From Microbacterium schleiferi (GTDB lineage Bacteria; Actinomycetota; Actinomycetes; Actinomycetales; Microbacteriaceae), in the NCBI RefSeq assembly GCF_020781975.1, contig NZ_JAJGNI010000001.1:1-64000 (forward strand): DNA of 64,000 nucleotides. The letters run 5' to 3'. Below the pieces are notes generated by a model that saw nothing but the letters and a program-made list of their open reading frames with translations, did no database searches and had not been told where the DNA came from. This document shows, piece after piece, positions 6,697 to 16,477 of this stretch (position 1 is its first letter; each line of letters starts with the position of its first letter). A program made the translations under genes and the position numbers.

Positions 6697-7949
6697 CAGC
6701 AACACCGCGTCGGTTCGAGCAACAACCGTGGTTCCGGAGGATATTCGGCTTGAGTGGTGCCGCGTCCCTTCCAGTCGCGTTCGGTATCCCTTTATCCGCG
6801 CTTATCTCAGCAGCGCTGCTACCAGTTCGCCGGATAGGTCCACGCCCACCGTGGTTCATGGTTATCACGACCATGAGCCTCCTCACAGCGGTTGTCGTCG
6901 CAGCGTCAGCTTTCATACATTCGACGCCACTGGCAACTGCTACAGCTGGACACTCGCTCGTGTTCCTGCTCACGGTTGTCTCGTACAGGATCATCACGAC
7001 GACTGTCGGCGAGGCCTCGCAGATTGGTGTGTGGCTGTTCACAGGGCTGGCCGTGTTCGCGATCTTTTTCGGTCCCGAGTCCGATGGTGCTCGTGGTTTC
7101 GAAGGCCTATGGAAGTTCGGCCTCGGTTACCCGCTGACGTTCATCGCTGTTTACCTGGTTACCTTGAAAACGACGCGCGTCGCGCCGGTTTTCCTGACGC
7201 TGCTCGGACTGGGAGCGTTCGGTACGGTAGTCGGTGCGCGCGCTTACGGTTTGGTCTGTTTCGCGAGCGGCGCAGTGATCCTCGCTCGCGGCCTAGCTGG
7301 TCGACGTCGAGCTGGACTCCAGACGGTCTTCGTCGTCATCGGACTAGGTGTCCTCGCATGGGGTCTCCCACATCTACTTGAGTCTGGATTCTTCGGAGCA
7401 GATGTCGCAGCGAAGACAAGCCAGCAGGTGGAAGCCCGGTCGTCGGCCCTGCTTGGAGGACGGACAGAACCCCCGCTATCGCTAGCCGCGATCAGCGTCA
7501 GCCCTTGGATCGGCTGGGGCAGCGTTCAAGCGATCGACTCCGCGACGATCAGTCTGGGCTCGAAGATCGCGTCAACCCTTGGACTCGAAGACCCATCGAC
7601 TTACATGCCACTCTGGGTGCGGAGCAACGGCGAGATCTCGCTCCACTCCATCCTCTTCACGACATGGGTCGAGGGAGGCGTAGTGGCCGCGCTCTTTCCG
7701 ATCCTTCTGTGCGCACTGCTGATCGTAGGCGGACTGCGCGCGACTGGGCGCTATGCTCCGCTTGTCACCGTTGTTGCGTTCCAAGCTGCCTGGACGATCG
7801 TCTTCTCCCCCTGGACGGGAGGGCGAGGTGTACAACTTGCCCTAGCCGCGATCCTCGCGATGCTTGCGCTTGCTGAAGCGAGAAGCGCCACGCAGGGAGA
7901 GTTTCCCACGAGTCGCTCCTCGCCCGTCAGGAGACGGGTGAGACGGTGA
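6675..7949 (+). CDS. Polytopic membrane protein, O-antigen ligase/polymerase (Wzy/WaaL)-like
   Basis: 424 aa with about ten hydrophobic segments spread over the protein. Near residues 315-345 it has the pattern typical of the Wzy_C domain (ISLHSILFTTWVEGGVVAAL, comparable to the 'HN..L....E.G..G' signature) after a long external loop. Such proteins join or polymerise surface polysaccharide units on the outer face of the membrane. It is transcribed against the surrounding late genes and its 3' end overlaps the tail-spike gene end by 23 bp. This marks it as a moron. Remodelling the polysaccharide that the tail spike binds, and so excluding related phages, is the likeliest role. Confidence -1.
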   Translation: MAPVDLLTATPRRFEQQPWFRRIFGLSGAASLPVAFGIPLSALISAALLPVRRIGPRPPWFMVITTMSLLTAVVVAASAFIHSTPLATATAGHSLVFLLTVVSYRIITTTVGEASQIGVWLFTGLAVFAIFFGPESDGARGFEGLWKFGLGYPLTFIAVYLVTLKTTRVAPVFLTLLGLGAFGTVVGARAYGLVCFASGAVILARGLAGRRRAGLQTVFVVIGLGVLAWGLPHLLESGFFGADVAAKTSQQVEARSSALLGGRTEPPLSLAAISVSPWIGWGSVQAIDSATISLGSKIASTLGLEDPSTYMPLWVRSNGEISLHSILFTTWVEGGVVAALFPILLCALLIVGGLRATGRYAPLVTVVAFQAAWTIVFSPWTGGRGVQLALAAILAMLALAEARSATQGEFPTSRSSPVRRRVRR

Positions 7950-10134
7950 CGGACGAGTAGTTGAGCACTTTGGTATCTGCCACCGCTGCGACGTTCTGCG
8001 CGAACTGGAGGTAGACCGTGCCGCTCGTCGAGCCGACGTCGAGGATCGCCATCACCTTGATCAGCGTGATCGGGTTGTTGCCGGTTCCCAGCGCGGCGGT
8101 AGATGCGAGCGCGAGGCTGATCGGTCTGGCCGATCCGCTACCACCGGTCTGCGCCGTGTCGAGCCCAGCGACGATCCCCCACCGACCCTGCATCGGGGTC
8201 GGGTAGGACAGGCCGAGCTTGATGTCCTCTGTCGTTGCCGACTGCACGTGCAGCGTCCACTCCACAAGGAGCTTCTGATTCGCGGCCACCGCAACGCCGA
8301 GATCGGTGATGTTGGTCAGGACATCACTGTTGTTGATCGTCTGCGCTGCGGACTTCCAGCGCGTCACCGGACCCGACGACACACCAGCGATCAGCGACGG
8401 TGTGGACGTGTTCGGCGGGGTCAACTCGACACGCAGGTTACCCGTCGTCGCGGGCAGACGGTACGTCCCGAGACCGGGGATCTTGATGACCTTGACGCCT
8501 TCGAGGCTCACGTCGCCCACGATGCCGTCTTCGATGTAGAGCGCCCAGCCTCCCTCGCCTTCGCCCAAGTCGCGCCGACCGAGGATGATGTCGTGGAATC
8601 GTGACGATCCGGTCAGGCCGTACGAGCCCGAGGCGTTGTCGAGGTACAGGTCTGCGTACTCGGTGACGCCAGGAACCGATGCGGTGCCGTTGTCCATCGA
8701 GATCCAGTCGCCGCCGACCGCGTTCACGGTGCCCGAGAGCCGGATACCATTCATGCCGTTGCGCGAAGCACGGAGCCCGTTGACGATGTTGCGGGACTGA
8801 TTGCGGACACAGATACCCTCGCCGCCGTTGTCCCACGCCTGAATCGAGTGCGAGACAGATTCGGAGTGATCCCAGAAGACACCACCGTTGTCGCAGTCCC
8901 AGACCTTGACGTCGTTGTAGGTGACGTACCGGTTGCGCAGGTCGCAGCGCACGGCCCATTCGCCTGCGCAGTTCTCGGCATAGACGCGAGTCAGGCTCAC
9001 GCCGTAGGTGTAGCCATCCGACACGCCGTAGTTCGCGAATGCGCCACCTCCGACGTTCTTCACAAAGATGTCGACGTCGGCGTAGGACGCGAATCGGAGG
9101 TAGACGCCGAACGTGTTCGACGCCGGGGTGATGTTGTCCCGGTTGCCGTCGAGCGTGTGGATGTAGATCGTCAGGTTCGGGCACTCGGGCGCGGTCGCCG
9201 AGTCGACGTTCGCGCCGAACGTGTGCGTGCGCGAGTTGCCAGACGCGAACCACGTCGTGCTCGTCACACCGTCGCGGACCTTAATGGTTCCGAACATGCG
9301 GAACACCTGATTGCCGAGCCCACGCGGGCTGAGAGCGTCGCCAGCGGACGTGTAGATGGTCGAGTCGATGAGGTACGTGCGGCCACCGGGGCAGTCGACG
9401 TGCCCGTAGTTGTCAAGGCCCCACTGGATCGCATGACGGTCGATCTCCTCCGTTAGCGCGGTCGCGCGGGGGAAGACGGCCTGAGCCGCCGCGAGCGTAC
9501 CGAAACGCTCGCTCAGCGGGTGAGTCGTACCGTCTGCGATCGCGGCACGCAGGCCGAGCGCATGATCCCCCGTCAGAGGGTTGTACGCGACCTTCGCCTG
9601 CGGAACATAAGCAGCACCTAGTTCAGGTGACGCGGCGAGCGCAGTACGCCCCGCCTCGGTGTTCGGGACAGCGCCAACATCGGCTGCAGACAGGACCACG
9701 ACACCCGTCGACCCGTTCACCGACGTGATTGTCGGCAACGCGACAGATCCCACCGGGCCGACCGTGCCGTTGATCGGCAACGTGTCGAGATCGACCGTTT
9801 CCACATCGGAGGTGACCTGGACACGCTTCGTGTACTTCTTCGAGTCCCGGCCGATACGAGTCGTACCGACGATCGTGTACCACCAGTCGGTGATCGCGTC
9901 CCCCGCCTCGTTCACGAACCCTTCCTGGTCCGTGTGCGGGAGCTCGAACGAACCGATCGTGCCAGCATCCGCTTCCGTCGATACTTCGAACGCGGTGATC
10001 CGGTCGCCTGTAGCCGACCAGATCAGGGTGTGTGACGGGGTGATCTTCAAAGACACCGCCGCGCTCTCACCGAGCACATCGAAATCCTTACCGAACGTGA
10101 ACGTCGCGGTCGTAACACCAGCAGGCAGCGCCAT
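7927..10134 (-). CDS. Tail spike / minor tail protein with right-handed beta-helix
   Basis: 735 aa. The N-terminal about 150 residues form a virion-anchoring head (starts MALPAGVTTATFTFG). A Gly-rich segment follows (NGSTGVVVLSAADVGAVPNT), a common phage-fibre linker. Residues about 230-570 show the short repeats of Asn/Gly/Val that characterise pectate-lyase-like beta helices (NGLRASRNGMNGIRLSGTVN). The C-terminal 150 residues form a separate beta domain. It probably binds or depolymerises a surface polysaccharide of the host. A hairpin-like start motif (10141-10150) precedes the ATG. Confidence -1.
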   Translation of the reverse strand: MALPAGVTTATFTFGKDFDVLGESAAVSLKITPSHTLIWSATGDRITAFEVSTEADAGTIGSFELPHTDQEGFVNEAGDAITDWWYTIVGTTRIGRDSKKYTKRVQVTSDVETVDLDTLPINGTVGPVGSVALPTITSVNGSTGVVVLSAADVGAVPNTEAGRTALAASPELGAAYVPQAKVAYNPLTGDHALGLRAAIADGTTHPLSERFGTLAAAQAVFPRATALTEEIDRHAIQWGLDNYGHVDCPGGRTYLIDSTIYTSAGDALSPRGLGNQVFRMFGTIKVRDGVTSTTWFASGNSRTHTFGANVDSATAPECPNLTIYIHTLDGNRDNITPASNTFGVYLRFASYADVDIFVKNVGGGAFANYGVSDGYTYGVSLTRVYAENCAGEWAVRCDLRNRYVTYNDVKVWDCDNGGVFWDHSESVSHSIQAWDNGGEGICVRNQSRNIVNGLRASRNGMNGIRLSGTVNAVGGDWISMDNGTASVPGVTEYADLYLDNASGSYGLTGSSRFHDIILGRRDLGEGEGGWALYIEDGIVGDVSLEGVKVIKIPGLGTYRLPATTGNLRVELTPPNTSTPSLIAGVSSGPVTRWKSAAQTINNSDVLTNITDLGVAVAANQKLLVEWTLHVQSATTEDIKLGLSYPTPMQGRWGIVAGLDTAQTGGSGSARPISLALASTAALGTGNNPITLIKVMAILDVGSTSGTVYLQFAQNVAAVADTKVLNYSSVTVSPVS

Positions 10135-10173
10135 GAGAAGCCCTTTCGGTTCGAAGTGAAGTGGGGGCGCCGG

Positions 10174-10398
10174 CTACGCGGCGGGACTGTCGGACTTGCC
10201 GCCGCGGAACGCGATCGACGTCAGCACCGACACGAGGCCAGCAAGCCCAGCGACCGACGCGAGCGCCGCGAAATCGACATCGAGGATGCCGGTGACGTTC
10301 GCGGTCAAAGCCGCGATACCGGCCTGCGCGACCGTCGCTACTGCACGGTCAGCGGTGTCCACCCAGAACTGCTTGTCTGCGTACTTCGAAGTTGCCAT
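10174..10398 (-). CDS. Holin (r1t type)
   Basis: 74 aa. The start (KQFWVDTADRAVATVAQAG) and the middle (ILDVDFAALASVAGLAGLVSVLTSIA) match the Phage_r1t_holin family, which has two membrane helices and a charged C-terminus. It would make the membrane lesion that releases or activates the lysin. It lies in the lysis block, upstream of the tail spike rather than directly beside the lysin. Confidence -1.
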   Translation of the reverse strand: MATSKYADKQFWVDTADRAVATVAQAGIAALTANVTGILDVDFAALASVAGLAGLVSVLTSIAFRGGKSDSPAA

Positions 10399-10432
10399 GA
10401 TCTGCTCCTGTTCGTGCCGCTTCTGCGGCGGG

Positions 10433-10648
10433 TCAGTCGAATAGCGGCGCTAGCATCTGCGTGAGCGCCAACGTGATGAGAAGTCCGTATCCGACCCACT
10501 GGATAGCGACCTGGATCTCGAGCTTCCGGATGCGGCCCTCATGGTCTTTGACCAGCTCAGGCACCGGATCGACTTTCTTGTCGACCTCGAGCAGCTTCTC
10601 GTAGATCGACGCGAGAGTGACTTTGACCGTGGGTTGTTCCTCGTTCAC
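10433..10648 (-). CDS. Second holin-like protein (XhlA/DUF2746-like)
   Basis: 71 aa: an amphipathic coiled-coil N-terminus (LASIYEKLLEVDKKVDPVPE, then HEGRIRKLEIQV) followed by one C-terminal membrane segment (YGLLITLALTQMLAPLF). This is the layout of XhlA-like accessory lysis proteins. Its start overlaps the end of the upstream gene (ATGA at 10645-10648). Confidence -1.
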   Translation of the reverse strand: MNEEQPTVKVTLASIYEKLLEVDKKVDPVPELVKDHEGRIRKLEIQVAIQWVGYGLLITLALTQMLAPLFD

Positions 10649-11418
10649 GACGCGATCTTTCGCGCGGCGTCCGTCAGCGCCTGCGTGACCGCGGCTTTCA
10701 CCTCATCCGGGGTGATCGTGCCGATATCGATCTTCGCGAGCGCGTCCGCGAGCTGCTGCCCATCCACCTTGATGTCGTTGATCGCCGTCAGGTAAGCCCC
10801 GACGATCGCGAGTTCGACATCCAGCATCGGGTCGTCGCTGTTGTTCTTCCGGGCACGCTGCAACAGTCGGACGTGGTAGGTGTTCTGGATCCTGATGTGG
10901 TCACCGGTCACAAGGGATAGCACGTCAATGCCCCCGTTGACGACCGGGACGATGCTGTACGACATGAAATACTCCTCTTCCTGCGGGGGTACGAACGGTT
11001 TCGCGGTGAGCGCCGCGACCCCTGGCGGCGGCGGTACGTCCTGCCATGGGATACGCCGGCCGCGCTGGTCGTGGCCCTGGAAGTGCATGTGCGCACCGGT
11101 CGACTTTCCGGCCCCAAACGTTCCCGGGCGCCCGTCAGAGAGCGCCACACGCGCGCCCGCTGGATGATGGGACCCTGCCGGCACACGCCCGTCACGCTGC
11201 ACGTGAATGAGTTGGTGAGCCCAACCGTGCGCGTACGTGAACTGCACAAACGACGCGCCGTCGTCATACATCCCGTAAGACACCGAAGCGTCCCACGGCA
11301 GTAGCACAGGCGACCCCGCGGAATGCCTGCGGTCCTCACCACCACGAGACCCCCGGGCCCGGTGGCAATCCCAGTCACAGGTGAGTGGGCCGGAAAGGAA
11401 CCAATCAAACTCGCTCAT
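10645..11418 (-). CDS. M23-peptidase-like virion/lysis protein
   Basis: 257 aa. Residues about 35-130 resemble an M23 endopeptidase, including the C-terminal metal motif HxH (STGAHMHFQGHD) and a YAHGWAHQLIH segment where the family has a conserved Tyr-x-His. The first metal-binding His/Asp pair is not obvious, so activity is uncertain. Residues 150-257 form a separate domain (starts MSYSIVPVVNGG) with an acidic helical end (TPDEVKAAVTQALTDAARKI). Candidates are a tail-tip hydrolase or a second lysin. The overlap with the holin-like gene points to lysis. Confidence -1.
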   Translation of the reverse strand: MSEFDWFLSGPLTCDWDCHRARGSRGGEDRRHSAGSPVLLPWDASVSYGMYDDGASFVQFTYAHGWAHQLIHVQRDGRVPAGSHHPAGARVALSDGRPGTFGAGKSTGAHMHFQGHDQRGRRIPWQDVPPPPGVAALTAKPFVPPQEEEYFMSYSIVPVVNGGIDVLSLVTGDHIRIQNTYHVRLLQRARKNNSDDPMLDVELAIVGAYLTAINDIKVDGQQLADALAKIDIGTITPDEVKAAVTQALTDAARKIAS

Positions 11419-12467
11419 GACACTTCGGTGATTGTGTACGAAACGAAGTCGTCGGTGAACAACTGGAACTGTGAAGCCCCGCCAGCCTTGAACCGCGGCT
11501 TGATCGTCAACGATCCCGCTGCGACACCCGTTATCTCCGCAACACCCGTGATGTTCTCTCGCGACGTCGCAGCAGGGAACATGCGAAGCGCGACGTCGTA
11601 GTCCGTAGAACCAACCCGGATGCCGATATAAGCGCGCTGAGAAACACCCGACGACAGTTGCGCTGTACCCGTCACCTCAACACGCAACTTCGTGTCAGAC
11701 GACCCTTTCGAGAACGACATCTGCAACGCCGAAGCATCACCAGATACCGGGAAATCTGCGTAGCTCGTCTGGTTCGTGAACGTGTTCGTCGCGCCCATCA
11801 CTCGTCGAATCGTCTTCGAATGCGGAACACACCCCCACCCTGACGAAGACCGCACCAAAGCCACGTCAATGTCCTGCCGGTACGCAGGAGATCCAACAGG
11901 CGGAACCCACGCGGCCTGCTCCGTCTCATTGCGAAGAACAACCACACCACCAGCCATCGCCGTGAACGGCGCGACCTGCGTGATCACCACCGTCTCCGTC
12001 GTCGTGTCAGTCGACGTGACCTCAGCGTGCGCGAGCGCAGTAGCCCCGGTCGGAATCGACGGCACCGAAGGGGAAGCGTCAGCGGTTCCCTGCGTCACCC
12101 CGAACGTTGGGGCGTACAGGCCAGAGTCGCCGTACACGTCAAACTGGCACTTGATCCAGATCACATCGATACGAGAGTTCGCGACCGGCGCTGTCGTCGT
12201 CGCGACCGACGCAACAGCGTCGTTCGCTGACAGCTCGACGCCCCCCGTGGACGAATCCCGCTGAGTCACGAACGTCTCATCGCCCTTGATCAGGTACGCC
12301 ATCGACGTGGTTCCGGTCACCAGCGGTGTCGACGGGTCCGGGTCGATCACACCCAACCGCGGGGTGCCGTCCGCCGCTGTCGCGACCATTCCGCCGAATA
12401 TGCGGCGAGTGTCGTCGATCGGGTTACCGGACGAGTCCTCGCTCGGAAAAGAAGCAGATAGCGTCAT
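11415..12467 (-). CDS. Minor tail / baseplate protein
   Basis: 350 aa, starting MTLSASFPSEDSSGNPIDD. It is rich in Thr/Ser/Val with a beta-structured C-terminal half, and has a recognisable phage-upper-fibre segment (AWVPPVGSPAYRQDIDVALVR). It lies between the tail-tip genes and the M23-like gene and overlaps the latter by four bases. A structural role is inferred from order and composition. Confidence -1.
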   Translation of the reverse strand: MTLSASFPSEDSSGNPIDDTRRIFGGMVATAADGTPRLGVIDPDPSTPLVTGTTSMAYLIKGDETFVTQRDSSTGGVELSANDAVASVATTTAPVANSRIDVIWIKCQFDVYGDSGLYAPTFGVTQGTADASPSVPSIPTGATALAHAEVTSTDTTTETVVITQVAPFTAMAGGVVVLRNETEQAAWVPPVGSPAYRQDIDVALVRSSSGWGCVPHSKTIRRVMGATNTFTNQTSYADFPVSGDASALQMSFSKGSSDTKLRVEVTGTAQLSSGVSQRAYIGIRVGSTDYDVALRMFPAATSRENITGVAEITGVAAGSLTIKPRFKAGGASQFQLFTDDFVSYTITEVS

Positions 12468-12476
12468 CGTGGTCTC

Positions 12477-13079
12477 CTAAATGGTGCGTTGCAGCACGTC
12501 GACGAACAGGGATGCGGCGGCAGAGTTGAAACCCATGACCGTCCCCGACCCGGTTTCTAGTCGGGCAATCTCACGGAACCCGCCCTGGATTGTGTGCGTG
12601 CCGGCGGTCAACGTCACAAGGGCGCGGGCGTTCAGCACACCGAAGTTCTGAGATCCAATGGCGATACCGCCAGACCCGGCCGCGTACGTTCCCAGCCCGC
12701 CCTCAGCGATGTCCGACGTCAACCGCACCCCGTCGACCCAGATCGAAGAGTTCACGGTCACGTTCGCGGTCGACCCGGACGGGGCGTTCGCTGCGCAGCT
12801 AGCCCGAATGTGCGACTCAAGACTGACCACACGATCTACCTCGACGGTCACCTCGACCTCGGGGCCGTACAGCACATCGGTCGTTGTCCCTACCCCGGAC
12901 CACGACCCGGTAGCCGCAGTGTCAAAGTCCGCGTAGGACACACGCCCGAGCAGGTCGTCGACAACGATCACGCGTTGCGTTCCCGTTGCACGCTCAAGCT
13001 CGGCACGCTTCTTCCTATCCGCGACCAACTGATCAGCGATAGCCGCGGCACCACTCCGCGGGGGTGTCGGGTCAGCCAT
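12477..13079 (-). CDS. Minor tail protein
   Basis: 200 aa from ATG 13079 (MADPTPPRSGAAAIAD), chosen because it overlaps the end of the upstream tail gene by eight bases. It has a short helical N-terminus (RKKRAELERATGTQR), then a predicted beta sandwich ending LFVDVLQRTI. Tail-tip or fibre-attachment component by position. Confidence -1.
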   Translation of the reverse strand: MADPTPPRSGAAAIADQLVADRKKRAELERATGTQRVIVVDDLLGRVSYADFDTAATGSWSGVGTTTDVLYGPEVEVTVEVDRVVSLESHIRASCAANAPSGSTANVTVNSSIWVDGVRLTSDIAEGGLGTYAAGSGGIAIGSQNFGVLNARALVTLTAGTHTIQGGFREIARLETGSGTVMGFNSAAASLFVDVLQRTI

Positions 13080-14190
13080 ACACCACCCCACACGTGATCG
13101 TTACCCACTCTTCCGACAGGTCACCCGAGATCCCCACGATCCGCCGCGAATGCACCCCGGGCGGGATGTACCCGCCAGACACGGGCGTCTCCTCCGTCAC
13201 CGTCACAGTGATCAGGTCACCGCAGTTGTACTCGTACGGGAATGGCGATTGATCGGCGCGGACCCGGAACGACCAGAACTCCCACGGCACACCCGCCGTC
13301 CTGAGCGCTTCCGCGTTCCACGAATCCAACGTCGCCGGATCCGACGTCGTAACCGACGCGTCAGACTCAAGCTCGAGCAGCGGGAACCCCTTGTCGATGA
13401 GGGTGGAGTCGTACAAGGAACGGATGAGCACCTGATCCGACGACCTACCACCCTCGCTCCACACGAGCGAACCCATCCGTGACGGGTCCACGGTGACCTT
13501 CAGCCCCGACCCTTGCGCCGGCTCCCACGCATGCACGGCCTCGCCCTGCAACCGCGGCTGCGCCTCCGTCCCGGACTCATAAATCGATTCGAACGAGTCG
13601 GCATCAGCCCACCTGAGTTGCAACCGGATATCGGGGCCGTTCTGCCTCGCGGACAAGTCAGACCACGCGTCGTCAACCTTCTTCCGGTCAACAGCCGGAT
13701 ACGTCTCCGTGCGTGTCCCCGCCCGGGCGGAACCCCACACGATCGGGATGTCATCAAATCCGGGCCACTCGCACGCCTGCACCCCGATAGCCCGACCGAT
13801 CGACCCGAAGTCAAGACCGGTGAGCACCGTGTCCAGCGACGTGTCCGGGGTACCGTCCGCCGCCGTCAGCGACTGAGTGAGCGCATCAACCGGGAGAATC
13901 GATCGGCGACCGAACAACACCCGCAAACCGCGGGCAGTTACCTTCAACCGTGCGGCGTCTTCATCGAAATCGTGGGGCATGATCGGGCCACCGAACAACC
14001 GACCCCGGACATCAACAGCGATCGAGTGCTTCCACGGTGTCAGCAGGTTCCGCAGCCCGCTCGTCCGCGACAACTGGAACGTGGGTGAGATCGTTTCTGC
14101 CGTGTTCGACTGGACCTCCCATGACGCCCCTGACGGTTCGAGCTCGGTGACGACAGCGCCGCCGCGGGTTTCGAACACGTAGCACTTCAC
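13072..14190 (-). CDS. Minor tail protein (tail-tip, gp27/baseplate-hub type)
   Basis: 372 aa from GTG 14190, which overlaps the upstream stop as GTGA; longer readings run into the tail-protein gene. It begins with KCYVFETRGGAVVTELEPSG and carries stretches typical of siphovirus tail-tip proteins of actinophages (TPWKHSIAVDVRGRLFGGPI, VSGGYIPPGVHSRRIVGISG). It follows the Dit-like gene, the usual order for the Tal/hub component. Confidence -1.
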   Translation of the reverse strand: MKCYVFETRGGAVVTELEPSGASWEVQSNTAETISPTFQLSRTSGLRNLLTPWKHSIAVDVRGRLFGGPIMPHDFDEDAARLKVTARGLRVLFGRRSILPVDALTQSLTAADGTPDTSLDTVLTGLDFGSIGRAIGVQACEWPGFDDIPIVWGSARAGTRTETYPAVDRKKVDDAWSDLSARQNGPDIRLQLRWADADSFESIYESGTEAQPRLQGEAVHAWEPAQGSGLKVTVDPSRMGSLVWSEGGRSSDQVLIRSLYDSTLIDKGFPLLELESDASVTTSDPATLDSWNAEALRTAGVPWEFWSFRVRADQSPFPYEYNCGDLITVTVTEETPVSGGYIPPGVHSRRIVGISGDLSEEWVTITCGVVYG

Positions 14191-15002
14191 CACCACGCCG
14201 AATCCACCTTCCCCCGCAGCAACGGCGACCCAGACGGTGACGTGACGGCGAGCTGGTAGCGGCGCGTCGTCCCGGCCGGGACCTCCTGCCATTCCCGATA
14301 GCGGAGCCACCGGGACACGTCATTCCCGCCCTGCGTGGCACGACGGGACGCGACATCGATCTCAACCGTCTGCCCGGAAGCGATAGCCCGGTCGAATCCG
14401 ATCCGCGCCCCCGTGTCGACGCACGTGATGACCGCGGAACCCATGCCACCGACCAACTGGAACACTGGAGAGGAGGGGGCCTTACCCGAGTTCGTCAGCG
14501 ACACCCGGCCGGGGTTGCCGCCGCCAGGCCATACGAGAGGCCACACCAGCGGCCACACCACACCATCACCAGCAGTCGGCGGCGCGGTCTCCTGCCAGCC
14601 GCCCGTCGCGTACCTTCTGGGGTCGATAGCGATGAGATCAACAGTGGCGGTACCCGTGCTGCGGTCGAAATGATCAGCGGCGGCTGCAACCTCGACACTC
14701 ACCCACCGCCACGTCGTATCAGACTGCGTGACCGTCATCAGCACCGACTCGTCAGCCCCTACAGCGGCAAGCTCATCCATTGCTGCTTCAACGTCGGCTG
14801 CCGTGTCGGCCAGATAGGACGCGGTGAACGAGATCGCGCGAGACGTCCGAATGGGGTCGGATGGGAAACCACCCGGCGCTTGCGGGCGTTGGGTGATCGC
14901 AACCTTGTTGCCGACCTGCCCCCGCCAGTCAGTCAGACCGGAGTACACCCACCCGGAGGTTGCGTGCTTCTGGAACGTGATGGTGTCGAGAAGAATGGTC
15001 AT
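14187..15002 (-). CDS. Distal tail (Dit-like) protein
   Basis: 271 aa: N-terminal Dit-like half (TFQKHATSGWVYSGLTDWRG, then SFTASYLADTAADVEAAMDE) and a C-terminal beta domain (YQLAVTSPSGSPLLRG). It lies directly after the tape measure, as Dit proteins do. A short internal repeat encodes WPLVWPLVWP. Confidence -1.
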   Translation of the reverse strand: MTILLDTITFQKHATSGWVYSGLTDWRGQVGNKVAITQRPQAPGGFPSDPIRTSRAISFTASYLADTAADVEAAMDELAAVGADESVLMTVTQSDTTWRWVSVEVAAAADHFDRSTGTATVDLIAIDPRRYATGGWQETAPPTAGDGVVWPLVWPLVWPGGGNPGRVSLTNSGKAPSSPVFQLVGGMGSAVITCVDTGARIGFDRAIASGQTVEIDVASRRATQGGNDVSRWLRYREWQEVPAGTTRRYQLAVTSPSGSPLLRGKVDSAWW

Positions 15003-16477
15003 ACTGCGGCCAGTGCCCTCTCCATCTCGCGGCTCATCTGCCGAACCGCCAACCTGGGGTCATCCGACCGGAGTGTGACGTTCTGAGTCACCGACGCACC
15101 CGACATGCCAGCCATGCCCATCCCGCCAGCGGCGGCTTGAACCATCCGGTAGTTGGAACGCAACCCTTGCGCGTACCCCTCAGCGGAGTACGCGCCCATC
15201 TCCGCGAACACCTTCGACGGCGACTGAATCCCGAGGAGGTCTTTCGCCCAGCCGATCGCGCCGCCCACAACATCCGAGATCGTGTTGTACAGGTCGACGG
15301 AGCCTTGCAGGAAACCGTCGATCAACCCAGCGATCGCGTCAACACCGATGTCCCCGAACGTGTCTACGATCCACTGGTTCGCGCCCGTCAACCAGCTCGA
15401 GATCGTGTCGAACCAGTTGACAAGACCGTTCCAGATCGCCTGGCCGGCTCCGGTGAAGATCCCGACGATGCCGTCCCACGCTTTCCCCAGGTCGAGGGTG
15501 AACACCCCCACAAGGAAATCGAGGAGGCCCTTGAAGAATGTGGCGATGCCGTCGAGGGTAGGTTTCGCTTCCTCCCACCCGGTGACAACACCGGAGATCC
15601 ATTCCTGAACCTCGGGGGAGTTCATCCACTCCGCGAAATCCTCCACTGCGGGGAGAAGATTGTTGAGGAGGTAGTCGGTGACCTGCTGTGCGATCGGCAG
15701 GAACGCCGTCCCGAGCTTTGTGCCGATGTCCTCCCACGACGCGGCGAGGATCGCTTGCTTGCCCGCGAGAGTGTCGGACTCGTCCGCGAACTGACCCTGC
15801 TGGGTGGCGGTCTGTTCGAAGATCGCAGCGTTCGCAGCGAGGATCTTCTGCTGCGACGTCAACGCCCCGTTGCCGTCGTAGATCCCCAGCTCCATCGCTT
15901 TCGCGCGCAGCGTGTTGTCGTCGAGGAGCACACCGTACTTGCGGAGCGGTTCGGACTCACCTCGAAGCCCCGCAGCCAACGCGGTGACCGCTTCTTCGGG
16001 TGACGTGTTGCCGAAAGCGGCAAGATCCGCACCTAGCCCAAGAAGGTCGGTGGAGAACGTCGCCAGGTCGTCACCGGTCAGGCCCGCGGCCTTCCCGAAG
16101 ATCCCGAAGTTCTTCGCCCCGGTGAGCGCCTGGTTCGCTGACAGGCCGAACGTTTTCGCGGAGCTATCGCTGAACTTCAGTACAGCGTCGGTAGCCCCGC
16201 CGAACACGTCTTCGATAGCGCCAACGTTCTGCTGATAGTCCGCGGCGGAACCGATCGCGTCGAGAAGGTAATCCCCCAGCGACAGCGCAGCGATGGCGGC
16301 ACCGATAACACCGGCAGCTTTCGCGAGACCCTTCCCGATCCCGCCAGCCATCGCCGAGCCGCCCGCAACACCGGCCGTGCCGGATGCGGCAGCGACCTGC
16401 CCCGTCAACGCCCCAGTGAACCCGGAAGCTTCGGGGACAACCTCGACGAAAGCCCGGTACATCGGAGAATCGGTCAT
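14999..16477 (-). CDS. Tape measure protein
   Basis: 492 aa, short for the family, predicting a short flexible tail. It is Ala/Gly-rich with hydrophobic helices (GLAKAAGVIGAAIAALSLGD), repeated Trp-containing segments (WNGLVNWFDTISSWL), and ends with the phage minor-tail motif LRSNYRMVQAAAGGM plus MSREMERALAAV. It follows the frameshifted chaperone pair, the standard order. Confidence -1.
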   Translation of the reverse strand: MTDSPMYRAFVEVVPEASGFTGALTGQVAAASGTAGVAGGSAMAGGIGKGLAKAAGVIGAAIAALSLGDYLLDAIGSAADYQQNVGAIEDVFGGATDAVLKFSDSSAKTFGLSANQALTGAKNFGIFGKAAGLTGDDLATFSTDLLGLGADLAAFGNTSPEEAVTALAAGLRGESEPLRKYGVLLDDNTLRAKAMELGIYDGNGALTSQQKILAANAAIFEQTATQQGQFADESDTLAGKQAILAASWEDIGTKLGTAFLPIAQQVTDYLLNNLLPAVEDFAEWMNSPEVQEWISGVVTGWEEAKPTLDGIATFFKGLLDFLVGVFTLDLGKAWDGIVGIFTGAGQAIWNGLVNWFDTISSWLTGANQWIVDTFGDIGVDAIAGLIDGFLQGSVDLYNTISDVVGGAIGWAKDLLGIQSPSKVFAEMGAYSAEGYAQGLRSNYRMVQAAAGGMGMAGMSGASVTQNVTLRSDDPRLAVRQMSREMERALAAV

